Source of the DNA: Pseudomonadales bacterium | GTDB lineage: Bacteria > Pseudomonadota > Gammaproteobacteria > Pseudomonadales > Azotimanducaceae | Assembly (NCBI GenBank): GCA_022822135.1 | Contig: JAJECH010000025.1 | Coordinates: 216,854 to 280,853 of the forward strand | Direction: 5' to 3' | DNA: 64,000 nucleotides | Shown: positions 9,534 to 17,760 of the stretch, in pieces | Position numbering within the stretch: position 1 is the first letter of the stretch | Layout: each line of letters begins with the position of its first letter | Position numbers and translations under genes: made by a program | Notes under the pieces: model-generated | Database searches by the model: none | What the model was told of the DNA's origin: nothing | The model's input: only the letters and a program-made list of their open reading frames with translations

Positions 9534-10010
9534 ATGGGTTTCGCGTTGTCTGATATGCAATTGACAAGTAGCGCATTTTCGGCTGGTGGCGCAATTCCGG
9601 CGAAGCACACTGGCGAAGGAGAAGATGTTTCGCCAGCACTCGCATGGGTGGACGCACCTGAAGGTACAAGATCGTTTGCGATCGTATGCCACGATCCAGA
9701 CGCTCCTCTACTAACACCGACGGGATATGGCTTCGTACATTGGGTTTTGTATGGCATTCCCGGCGAAGTCAGAAATCTATCCGAAGGCTCAGGTGATTCC
9801 ACCCAAGGTAACAACGACTTCGGTAACGGAGGCTACGGCGGTCCTATGCCGCCAGAAGGTCATGGAGTCCACAACTACTTCTTCTGGGTACTGGCACTTG
9901 ACTCAGAAGTTGATTTACCCGCAGGACTGTCGATGTTGGAACTGTTCGAAAGAGTCGAGCCACACTGCATCGGAATGAATCGGCTAATTGGCACGTATCA
10001 ACGCGGTTGA
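9534..10010 (+). CDS. YbhB/YbcL-type PEBP (Raf-kinase-inhibitor-like) protein
   Basis: This 158-residue protein of the phosphatidylethanolamine-binding-protein family is recognised by the ligand-pocket motif CHDPDAPL (about residues 47-54) and GPMPPEGHGVHNYFFWV (about residues 105-121). No signal peptide is seen, so it is probably cytoplasmic. Its biochemical role in bacteria is not well defined. A GAGG sequence about 13 bases before the ATG may be the ribosome binding site. It is alone on the + strand between trpG and the convergent lipase-like gene. Confidence 0.92.
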   Translation: MGFALSDMQLTSSAFSAGGAIPAKHTGEGEDVSPALAWVDAPEGTRSFAIVCHDPDAPLLTPTGYGFVHWVLYGIPGEVRNLSEGSGDSTQGNNDFGNGGYGGPMPPEGHGVHNYFFWVLALDSEVDLPAGLSMLELFERVEPHCIGMNRLIGTYQRG

Positions 10011-10020
10011 CGTGCGTGCT

Positions 10021-10764
10021 CTATTCGCTGTCGGTATCCGCTATTTGTTCTGCGACGTAGCTAATCGACCAATTGTGGCCTAATCGACGATCACGATATG
10101 TCTCGGGTAGCTCGACCACGATGCTATCTGGAATTTCGACTACCATGGGGTTGTGGTCCATCCGGTTGAAAGCATTGTCGAGTTCGAATCGTGTTCGCCA
10201 TTGAATGAAACGAACGTCATTCCGCTGCGTCTGAGGTAACTCTCGGGGGCACTCTTCGTTGAGATTCCCCGTTAGCGCTGTCAGTGGTGCCGCAACGGTG
10301 TGTATTGTCAAAGGTACGTCAGCGTTCCATGCATCTGCGAGTTGAGCGACCACCACGCCACCCAACGAGTGCCCAATAACGGAAACGGATGTATAACCGG
10401 GATGGGCGTCAAGCTCATGTTGGATCGATGTCTTTATCTCTTCAACAATCTCCAGTTGACATCGACGATCGTTCGTGTCCCAATTGAAAAAGTACATGTG
10501 GCGCGCATCGTTATTAATGGTCTGCAATGGATACACCCATTCGTATCCCTCCGAGCGCCAACCATGCACGCCAACGAATAACTCGCGAGCGTCTACTTCA
10601 TCAATCTCGAGCTCATGTAACCCAAATTGCAATCCGACCAATCTTGATCCAGACTCCTTGACGCCTTCGCCCGCGTCCAGGGAATTCAACCAAGGAAACG
10701 TTTCTTCTGCGGCGATTACGCAGCAAAACAGAAGTAGGAGACAGTTGGGGATCAGACACTTCAT
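10021..10764 (-). CDS. Secreted lipase-like alpha/beta hydrolase
   Basis: The 247-residue protein opens with a hydrophobic stretch (MKCLIPNCLLLLFCCVIAAEE) that looks like a secretion signal; the cysteines at 16-17 might allow lipidation, but the lipobox is poor. The nucleophile elbow VIGHSLGGVVVAQ (about residues 130-142) is typical of lipases and esterases. VGVHGWRSEGY supplies the oxyanion-hole strand, and the late RRLGHNWS could hold the catalytic histidine. The substrate is unknown. It starts 3 bases after the acyl-CoA dehydrogenase stop, so the two are probably co-transcribed. Confidence 0.8.
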   Translation of the reverse strand: MKCLIPNCLLLLFCCVIAAEETFPWLNSLDAGEGVKESGSRLVGLQFGLHELEIDEVDARELFVGVHGWRSEGYEWVYPLQTINNDARHMYFFNWDTNDRRCQLEIVEEIKTSIQHELDAHPGYTSVSVIGHSLGGVVVAQLADAWNADVPLTIHTVAAPLTALTGNLNEECPRELPQTQRNDVRFIQWRTRFELDNAFNRMDHNPMVVEIPDSIVVELPETYRDRRLGHNWSISYVAEQIADTDSE

Positions 10765-10767
10765 TGT

Positions 10768-11916
10768 TTAGTCTGGCAGTCCAAGCACACGCTTCGCGAT
10801 GATGTTAAGTTGCACCTCGTTACTCCCTCCGGCGATCGATCGAGCCTTTCCTGCGAGCCAAGTTCGCGTCATGGTGAGTTCCGATGATGAATACGGTCCG
10901 GACTCGTTACCTAACCCTTGTGTTCCCATTAAAGAAATCTGGAGCTCAGACCTCTCTTTTGCGAGCGTCGCCCCGTAGTACTTAAAGATCGACGTCGCCG
11001 GACCCGGCGTATTGCCTTCCGATTCTTCAACGGTCCGCCGTTGAGTGAGATTCATGCACTCAGTGTCAATTAGGTTCTTAAGAATGCGCTGCTGCAGGGC
11101 TGGATCCGCGTTTTCCGCATACAACGATCTGAGTTGAGGTAAGTCGATACCAGCTTCTCTATTGCCTCCCGAAGCGAGCGAGAGCATTCCAGAGCGTTCG
11201 TGCTGAAGTAATCGTTTTGCGACTGTCCAACCCTCGTTCTCGTTGCTGACCAAGTCATCACGGTCTGCAATCGCGTTATCGAAAAATGTCTCGCAAAACG
11301 GAGACGCTCCTGAAATCAAGCGAATCGGACGTACCGTAACGCCAGGTTGATTCATACTGAAAAGGACAAAACTGATGCCTTCGTGTTTCGGAACGTCCGG
11401 ATTTGTCCGTACAAGACAGAAGATCCAATCCGCGAAATTAGCACCTGATGTCCAGATTTTTTGACCGTTTATCACATAGTGATCGCCTTGATTTTCCGCA
11501 CGGGTCTGCAAGGAAGCGAGATCCGAACCTGACCCAGGCTCGGAATAACCTTGACACCACCAGACCTCACCTCTTGCAATACGAGGTAAATGTCTTAGCT
11601 TTTGCTCCTCGGTTCCAAACTCAAGCAGCGTTGGACCTAGCATGGAAATACCCATCCCAGAAACCGGCGATCGAACGTGTAGATCGCGCATTTCTTCGAG
11701 CATGATCACCCATTGGTCTTTTGAAAATCCCGCACCGCCATACTTTGTTTCCCAGTTCGGTACGGTCAATCCTTCAGCCGCGCAACGATCAAGCCATAAA
11801 CGTTGCTCGTCTGTCATCGCTGCCTTTGTTCCACCCCCTGGCACATCGCCTGGACCACGGCAGCTGTCTGGACAGTTTGAATCCAACCATTCCCTGATTT
11901 CAGTTCGAAAGGACAC
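10768..11916 (-). CDS. Acyl-CoA dehydrogenase
   Basis: This is an FAD-dependent acyl-CoA dehydrogenase that introduces the alpha-beta double bond in acyl-CoAs; the exact substrate is unknown. The middle domain signature is YSEPGSGSDLASLQTRA, followed by INGQKIWTSGANFADW. The C-terminal signature is SIAGGSNEVQLNIIAKRVLG. I place the start at the GTG at 11916 because AAGAGG lies 6 bases upstream, giving 382 residues; a TTG at 11934 would add six residues. It is followed closely by the lipase-like gene. It is one of several CoA-ester enzymes in the window. Confidence 0.9.
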   Translation of the reverse strand: MSFRTEIREWLDSNCPDSCRGPGDVPGGGTKAAMTDEQRLWLDRCAAEGLTVPNWETKYGGAGFSKDQWVIMLEEMRDLHVRSPVSGMGISMLGPTLLEFGTEEQKLRHLPRIARGEVWWCQGYSEPGSGSDLASLQTRAENQGDHYVINGQKIWTSGANFADWIFCLVRTNPDVPKHEGISFVLFSMNQPGVTVRPIRLISGASPFCETFFDNAIADRDDLVSNENEGWTVAKRLLQHERSGMLSLASGGNREAGIDLPQLRSLYAENADPALQQRILKNLIDTECMNLTQRRTVEESEGNTPGPATSIFKYYGATLAKERSELQISLMGTQGLGNESGPYSSSELTMTRTWLAGKARSIAGGSNEVQLNIIAKRVLGLPD

Positions 11917-12071
11917 GAATAACCTCTTACACAACTTTCGGAAGTGTTTGGAGAATTATTGTCTCCAGCGGAATCACGATTTACGAGACGGTCAGACTAT
12001 CCAATCTAACTAAAGAATCATTCTTTACCTGTGGCTGCGAATGTCGTCTCCCGGCCGGGCATGTTCTAGCA

Positions 12072-13442
12072 CTAAAGTAACGCTTTAAACACCGTGTTCG
12101 CATCAACGATCTTGGCATTAGGTTCATTGGAAGTGTCCGGAGTGAATGTGAGGGGGAGAACAGGAGCATTACCGATTGGTAATGAACCTAAACGAATACT
12201 TGGGTTGCCCTCACGTCTATTTGAAATTCGCCATTTGGCTTCACCGAGTAGTATGTCTGAACCGGTAAGTGATTGAGCGACGATATCCAATTCGCGATCG
12301 TCGCGATACCAGTAACGCTGCGCGATACCGAATGGACCTTTATCTGCGATTATGGGTACAAGAGCATGCAGTTGTGGAACTGCCATTCGACATAACTCTT
12401 CCCAAGCATGCGCCTCCAGACTGACACGATGCTTTTCCCAACATAGTCGCCGGGTCGTAACTGGTGCATCCGCGAGTAATGAACGATTCGGGGCCACCAC
12501 GCGGAACCAAAACCGCAAAAACGGATCTGCAATCTGGTACAGACTCCGTTTACCCGACTTTGGATCGCTCCCAAACGGTGTTTCCCGACGAATCATTTCC
12601 ATTTCCATCAGTGTCGCTAATGACGCGGACAAGCCAGATGCTTGCCGACCAAGGCGTCCAGCGATCTCACTCAATCTATGTGCACCGTTACCGATTACGT
12701 CAAGAATCGGTCGTAGCGGCATCGCCGTTGGTGTTTCCATTTCCAGTATTCGGTCAGGTTCGCGATGCAATGGCGCTTTCGGGTCGAGAATCAGATCGTC
12801 CACCGCATCTTCTAAGTTTCCGCCATGCTCCGAAGCGAGTTCTAGATAGCGTGGCATACCTCCGAAAACGGCGTATATGGAAACTAACTCTCGAGGTGAG
12901 ATTGACGGAAAAGCGTCCGCTAGATAACCCGGGCGCAATGGATTCAATGGAAACGCTTCGGTAGCTCGCCCGTACAACGGCGAACTTTGATTCAGAATCG
13001 CATTTTTCATCATACGAATGCTTGATCCGCTCACCACGACGGCGATCTGACGTGAAGGAGAATCCAACCAGTTCTGCAAAGTTGCTGAAATCTCTCGCTC
13101 TGCAGCTACTAGATACGGGAATTCATCAATGATTAATGGTCCTCGCCAACCAACTCTTGCGGCTTCTCGATCAAGTCTTCTGAACATCATCCCCCAGTTG
13201 GGGTATTCCGCTTCTTCAAAACCGGCAAAGCGTGTTCCCACAGCGGACGAAAAATATCGGCGCTGAATGCGTGCCGAGGATTGGTCCGCAACAACATAGA
13301 GCCCTTTTTCGCGACGTGCCCATTCAATCAGCATGCGAGACTTCCCCACCCGCCGTCGTCCCCATATCACGACGAAACTACGTGGACGATGCAGCGCCGC
13401 ATCGAGACGACGTATTTCCTGTTTCCTATCTAAGAACTCCAT
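12072..13442 (-). CDS. AAA-type ATPase with C-terminal DUF234-like nuclease-fold domain
   Basis: The 456-residue protein has Walker A GRRRVGKSR (28-36), Walker B GPLIIDEFPYLV and a sensor-like VVSGSSIRMM segment, then a winged-helix-like middle region. The C-terminal part contains ELDIVAQ and ILLGEAKW, a spacing like the D...E-x-K core of PD-(D/E)XK folds. This architecture is common in archaeal-type predicted ATPases of unknown function. It stands alone on the minus strand, with an A+T-rich upstream region, which suggests acquisition. A second ATPase of related layout lies at 34607-35773. Confidence 0.85.
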   Translation of the reverse strand: MEFLDRKQEIRRLDAALHRPRSFVVIWGRRRVGKSRMLIEWARREKGLYVVADQSSARIQRRYFSSAVGTRFAGFEEAEYPNWGMMFRRLDREAARVGWRGPLIIDEFPYLVAAEREISATLQNWLDSPSRQIAVVVSGSSIRMMKNAILNQSSPLYGRATEAFPLNPLRPGYLADAFPSISPRELVSIYAVFGGMPRYLELASEHGGNLEDAVDDLILDPKAPLHREPDRILEMETPTAMPLRPILDVIGNGAHRLSEIAGRLGRQASGLSASLATLMEMEMIRRETPFGSDPKSGKRSLYQIADPFLRFWFRVVAPNRSLLADAPVTTRRLCWEKHRVSLEAHAWEELCRMAVPQLHALVPIIADKGPFGIAQRYWYRDDRELDIVAQSLTGSDILLGEAKWRISNRREGNPSIRLGSLPIGNAPVLPLTFTPDTSNEPNAKIVDANTVFKALL

Positions 13443-13494
13443 TTCAAAGATTATTTAGACTAACATTATTTTGTAGAAATTAATTATAGATCTT

Positions 13495-13515
13495 ATCGAC
13501 TCATTAGATCGACTC
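13495..13515. repeat. Short direct repeat in an A+T-rich upstream region
   Basis: ATCGACTC occurs twice, at 13495-13502 and 13508-13515 (13-base period), about 55-75 bases upstream of the ATPase start at 13442. The 205-base gap 13443-13647 is otherwise A+T-rich, and I see no gene in it. The repeat could be an operator for the ATPase gene, but its short length makes chance plausible. Confidence 0.3.
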
Positions 13516-13647
13516 TGTTGCTGTTGTTTTATAGTATTGGACGAGTTCCTTTCACCGGTCAATACCCGCAATCGAATTTGACGACGATGTTAAGCACGCT
13601 TCGCCCGACAGAAGATCAGATCTCATCTAGTGTTAACTAACTTCAAA

Positions 13648-16600
13648 TTAAGGCAACGGTTCGAACTTAGGCAAACTAGCGGTACCCTTCGAAGGCCAGA
13701 TTTCCGTAAGATCGTCTCCACGTCTAATGACGCCGTTTCGAATCACTAGTTCAATGTCATTACTGGATCGAATATCTTCATAAGGGTTCGAATTTAAGAC
13801 AACCATATCCGCGAGTTTGCCAACCTCAAGCGAGCCCAAGTCCTCGCCAATACCCAACATTTCCGCGCCATGACGTGTCGCCGCACGGAGTGCTTCAAAG
13901 TTGCTAAACCCGCCAGCGCTCAGTGCCCAAAGTTCCCAATGAAACCCCAACCCGTTTAGCTGACCATGGGAACCGACACCAACTCGACCACCAGCTTGAA
14001 CGATCACGTGAGCACGTTCCGCGTGGCGAGCAAAGACATGAGCATCCTGATGAAACCATGGTCTTCGCAGTAACCTCGCTTCTAACACGGAAGGAGGCGT
14101 AAAACGCGCTAATTTGGGATCGTCACGTGGATTCTCATGAATGAAGAAATGGTTCTCACCGAACGGACCGCCGTACGAAACCAGCAATGTCGGTGTATAG
14201 GCCATTCGTGTACTCGCCATCAGCTTGACTACGTCGTCATATATGCCAACGACTGGGAGACTGTGCTCAAGACCAGTAAATCCATCGATCGCATGGGTAA
14301 GCGCCAATTTCAGGTCCAATGCGCCTTCGGTGGTTGGATTCAGTTCGAGTTCGTGTGCCGCCGACACGATCCATTGACGTTGTTCGCGGTTGCCTGGTAA
14401 ATAAGACTTGAGATTACGGACACCGTAGTGCTCCTTGTATCGCCGAAGGACATTCACGGCTTCGCGCTTTGACTTGAACGCCGTATCGCTAAATATGCCT
14501 GGTCCTGTCGACATAGTGCGCGGTCCAACCATGCGTCCTGCGTCAACTAAGTTCTGGTATTCGATTACGTCAACCGTGCTTGGTTGAACATCAATGGCAG
14601 TGGTCACTCCGTAGGCCAGATTTGCAAGTAAAGCCCAAGATTCACCACTGACGACGCCTCGATAGATCGGGAAATGGGCGTGCGTGTCGATATATCCAGG
14701 GACAATGAACTTACCACCGTAATCGAATTCGTCAGTTCCCTTGGGAACGATCAGATCCTTTCCGATTGCAGCGATGCGATCACCATCGATCAGTATGTCG
14801 GAATCGAGCAGCATCTCCGCGTTATCCGATGAGACCGTCAACAGAGTGGCGTTCCGAAGTACAACTGCATTGTCAGGTTCTTTGCGAGCGATGTAGACCT
14901 CAATGAGATGCGTCGATACGAATTCATGCTCCTCCGCTAATGGCTTCTCTGCTTTCTCCTCGTCGTCCTCCTGACCCTCTTCACTCTTTTCATCTGAGAA
15001 GACCGTCTCAATCGATCTCCGATGAATCGTATGACCGATCGACCAAAGAGCATGTGTTCCCGTAGCATCCCACGCAAAATCGTCAACACCAACGTCTGTT
15101 AGACGTTCGCACGGCAGCGAGCAGCTAGTTACTCTAGTTTTCACAGGAGCTGCACGTGTGCCGAACAGCTTCACCACATATAGCTGGTTCGCTTGCTTCA
15201 CCATGGCATGGCGTCCGTCAGGCGCGATGCGAATGCGGAAAGCTGGAAGACCGTCCTTGGAGTTGTAGATCCCCGGTCCTGATACATCAAGGTGTTTTCG
15301 ACGATCTGTACCATCGAATCTCATCGAGTGAAGACCTGCGGCACCTGCAGCAAACATGCCTGGCCACTCGTAGAGGTACAGGCGTTCGGATTCAGGTCCG
15401 TAGTGGGGATCGTAGAAGTGAGGCGCGTGTGTTATCAGCTCAAGCTCACCGTTGTCAATCTGCACCTGTATCAGGTCGGTGCCTACGCCTTCGCCAAAAT
15501 CGGATGCTCTGGTAGCACGTTCGAAGGCCGAGGCACGCAATGCAATCACTGTCTGGCCGTCATTTCGCCACAATGGATCAAAATAAAAACCCGGTGCGTT
15601 CGTCACGCGGACCGGCTTGGCATTCGCTCTAGTCCGTACTCGCCAAATGTGACCCCCTTCTTGCGACCAATCAACAAACGCGACCTGGCGACCATTCGGT
15701 GCCCAAGTCGGTTGTGCCGCAAACATCGAAGGTGGCGTTAACTCGAGAAGATCTCCTGATTCAACGTCGTAGACATATATCTGCGCAAGCGCGGAGAATG
15801 CCACCTTTGACCCGTCCGGTGAAGGTTCAAGACCTCGTATGAGCTGGGCTTTTACCGGGCCAAGCCCAACCCTATAAGGAAATTCAAGGCGTTCGTTTCG
15901 CTTGAGTTTCAAAGGAATTTCGAAAGGTACATTGAAGGATGTGCCGGATTCAAGCTCAATGCCGTGAATTTCACCGTTCGTCGTGAAATAGAGCACATCG
16001 CCGTCGGGGGAAAACACGGGTTTTGGTAAGAGATCCCGAGTGAAACGCGATTCCTGTTCATCGCGTTGGACCGGGTAGACGAGCCAGTTGTCGTCCCCGG
16101 ACTGTAGATCCCGAATACGGAGCCCTGTTTTAGTGTCAAACCGCGTCCCATACACCAGTTTCGAACCGTCTGGCGAAAGGACTGGTCGAAATGCGCTTCC
16201 TACCGCAGCAGTCAGTTCAACGTGTTCATTCGTCGAAAGCTCAAGTCGGCGTATCTGCCACAGCGGCAGCTGCTGGTTGTACCCGAATCCGCCTTCTTTG
16301 AACGCATGGTAGATGTAACGACCATCGGTACTGTAAATCGCGCCTGTAAAGTTCTGTGAGTCTGTCGCAGAGCCGGAGCGTCGCGGGGCTAGCCGGACAC
16401 CTTTACCACCTGCTAAGTGATACGCCCAGACACGATAGACCCGATTTTTCCAACCCCCAACTGACACAATCACATGCGATCCGTCCGACGCCCACGAAGG
16501 CGACATCAATTCCGAGTCCTTTGACGTATCCGAGAGTTCGCGCGCCCCAGTACCGTCGGAGCGCATTACCCACAGGTTTTCGTGCCCTGACCTGTCAGAG

Positions 16601-16875
16601 ATAAACGCGATGTGAGAACCATCTGGTGAATAGACTGGTTGAGAATCGAACGCCATCCCCGTCGATAGTGGTTCTGCGGTCCCGCCATCAACCGGAAGTG
16701 TGTATAGCTCACCGAGGACCTCAAGCACAAAAGTCTGCCCATCCGGCGAGAGATCGAAAGAGAGCCAAGTAACCGTTGACACGGTGTGTTCAAGTGTTGC
16801 ACTGCTTTTTAGAGAAAGTTCTGCTGCAGCACAGAGACTCAGAATCGAAGCGAGAGCCGCAATGGCGCGTTTCAC
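13648..16875 (-). CDS. Large secreted TolB-propeller / amidohydrolase protein
   Basis: This 1075-residue protein has an N-terminal signal-like sequence (about residues 1-18). Repeated beta-propeller motifs of PD40/TolB type follow, such as QPVYSPDGSHIAFISDRSG, PVLSPDGSKLVYGT and PVFSPDGDVLYFTT (about residues 40-600). A C-terminal metal-dependent amidohydrolase domain (about 690-1060) carries the HxH motif GYIDTHAHF, later histidines in GLEHSLP, and the subfamily pattern VGVGSHGQLNGLGFHWELW. A glutamate- and lysine-rich linker separates the halves. It probably acts in the periplasm on amides or peptides, but the substrate is not deducible. It lies 48 bases after the channel gene on the same strand. 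Confidence 0.88.
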   Translation of the reverse strand: MKRAIAALASILSLCAAAELSLKSSATLEHTVSTVTWLSFDLSPDGQTFVLEVLGELYTLPVDGGTAEPLSTGMAFDSQPVYSPDGSHIAFISDRSGHENLWVMRSDGTGARELSDTSKDSELMSPSWASDGSHVIVSVGGWKNRVYRVWAYHLAGGKGVRLAPRRSGSATDSQNFTGAIYSTDGRYIYHAFKEGGFGYNQQLPLWQIRRLELSTNEHVELTAAVGSAFRPVLSPDGSKLVYGTRFDTKTGLRIRDLQSGDDNWLVYPVQRDEQESRFTRDLLPKPVFSPDGDVLYFTTNGEIHGIELESGTSFNVPFEIPLKLKRNERLEFPYRVGLGPVKAQLIRGLEPSPDGSKVAFSALAQIYVYDVESGDLLELTPPSMFAAQPTWAPNGRQVAFVDWSQEGGHIWRVRTRANAKPVRVTNAPGFYFDPLWRNDGQTVIALRASAFERATRASDFGEGVGTDLIQVQIDNGELELITHAPHFYDPHYGPESERLYLYEWPGMFAAGAAGLHSMRFDGTDRRKHLDVSGPGIYNSKDGLPAFRIRIAPDGRHAMVKQANQLYVVKLFGTRAAPVKTRVTSCSLPCERLTDVGVDDFAWDATGTHALWSIGHTIHRRSIETVFSDEKSEEGQEDDEEKAEKPLAEEHEFVSTHLIEVYIARKEPDNAVVLRNATLLTVSSDNAEMLLDSDILIDGDRIAAIGKDLIVPKGTDEFDYGGKFIVPGYIDTHAHFPIYRGVVSGESWALLANLAYGVTTAIDVQPSTVDVIEYQNLVDAGRMVGPRTMSTGPGIFSDTAFKSKREAVNVLRRYKEHYGVRNLKSYLPGNREQRQWIVSAAHELELNPTTEGALDLKLALTHAIDGFTGLEHSLPVVGIYDDVVKLMASTRMAYTPTLLVSYGGPFGENHFFIHENPRDDPKLARFTPPSVLEARLLRRPWFHQDAHVFARHAERAHVIVQAGGRVGVGSHGQLNGLGFHWELWALSAGGFSNFEALRAATRHGAEMLGIGEDLGSLEVGKLADMVVLNSNPYEDIRSSNDIELVIRNGVIRRGDDLTEIWPSKGTASLPKFEPLP

Positions 16876-16923
16876 AACTGGTTTGGGCCGTGACCGGAGA
16901 ACAAGACTGAACCCTCTAATTCG

Positions 16924-17760
16924 TCAGCTAGTCGATTTTTCCGCACCGACCTGGCTCTCCAATCGATTAAGTGCTTCCCGAATCTCGTGGATTTCCAAGA
17001 GCAATGCATCGGTTCTTGACTGTTCGCCTAAGTTCTCGCGAAGTTTTTCGTACTGCTCGTGTAAACCTTCTTGCGTTGCGCGATCATGATTTGATATGAC
17101 AACCGCAATGATCAAGTTAAACACCACAAACGTGCCGACCAACACCAATGACACGAAGTACATCCATGCCCACCAATACGCAGTCATCGCCGCATACATG
17201 ATGTCGGTCCAATCCTCGAGAGTGACGATGCGGAACAACGAGAGTAACGAAATACCAAGCGAGCGCCAATGTGTCGGATCGACCTCTGCAAATAAGTAAT
17301 GACCAGCAACACCGTAGACATAAAAGATGACGACCGTCAAGGCGACGATATTCAACATTCCGGGCAACGATCGCACCAATACCGTGACGAGTACCCGTAA
17401 CGACGGGATCACGGATAGTACGCGTAGCAACCGCAATACGCGAGCCAACATCGGTATGTAACCTGAACCCGGGATTAGACACAGAACGACCACGATGAAA
17501 TCGAAGACGTTCCACCCATCTTTGAAGTAATCCTGCATGCGAGGATGATGCGCGACGATCTTGATGATCGCTTCAACAACAAAGATGCCAACTGCGATCT
17601 GGTTAAACAGGTGGAACCAAAAACCAAACGCATCATTAATCGTGTCAACCGTCTCGAATCCGATGACCACGCCATTGACCAGGATCACGGTCGTAATGGC
17701 ATTCAAGAACCAAGACGAGTCGGCAATCTGTTTCGCTAGGTGAACGATCTGAGTCTTCAT
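16924..17760 (-). CDS. Voltage-gated cation channel, NaChBac-like, with acidic selectivity filter
   Basis: This 278-residue single-domain six-helix channel assembles as a tetramer in the inner membrane. S1 lies near residues 17-36. S4 (about 103-125) carries arginines at 107, 110, 113 and 122. The pore filter is T180-L181-E182-D183-W184-T185-D186, S6 is about 201-223 (FNLIIAVVISN), and residues 232-272 form a predicted coiled coil. Bacterial sodium channels usually have TLESWSM, whereas the engineered calcium channel CavAb has TLDDWSD, so divalent permeation is plausible here. The ATG overlaps the trpE stop as ATGA. Many annotations would read simply 'ion transporter'. Confidence 0.93.
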   Translation of the reverse strand: MKTQIVHLAKQIADSSWFLNAITTVILVNGVVIGFETVDTINDAFGFWFHLFNQIAVGIFVVEAIIKIVAHHPRMQDYFKDGWNVFDFIVVVLCLIPGSGYIPMLARVLRLLRVLSVIPSLRVLVTVLVRSLPGMLNIVALTVVIFYVYGVAGHYLFAEVDPTHWRSLGISLLSLFRIVTLEDWTDIMYAAMTAYWWAWMYFVSLVLVGTFVVFNLIIAVVISNHDRATQEGLHEQYEKLRENLGEQSRTDALLLEIHEIREALNRLESQVGAEKSTS

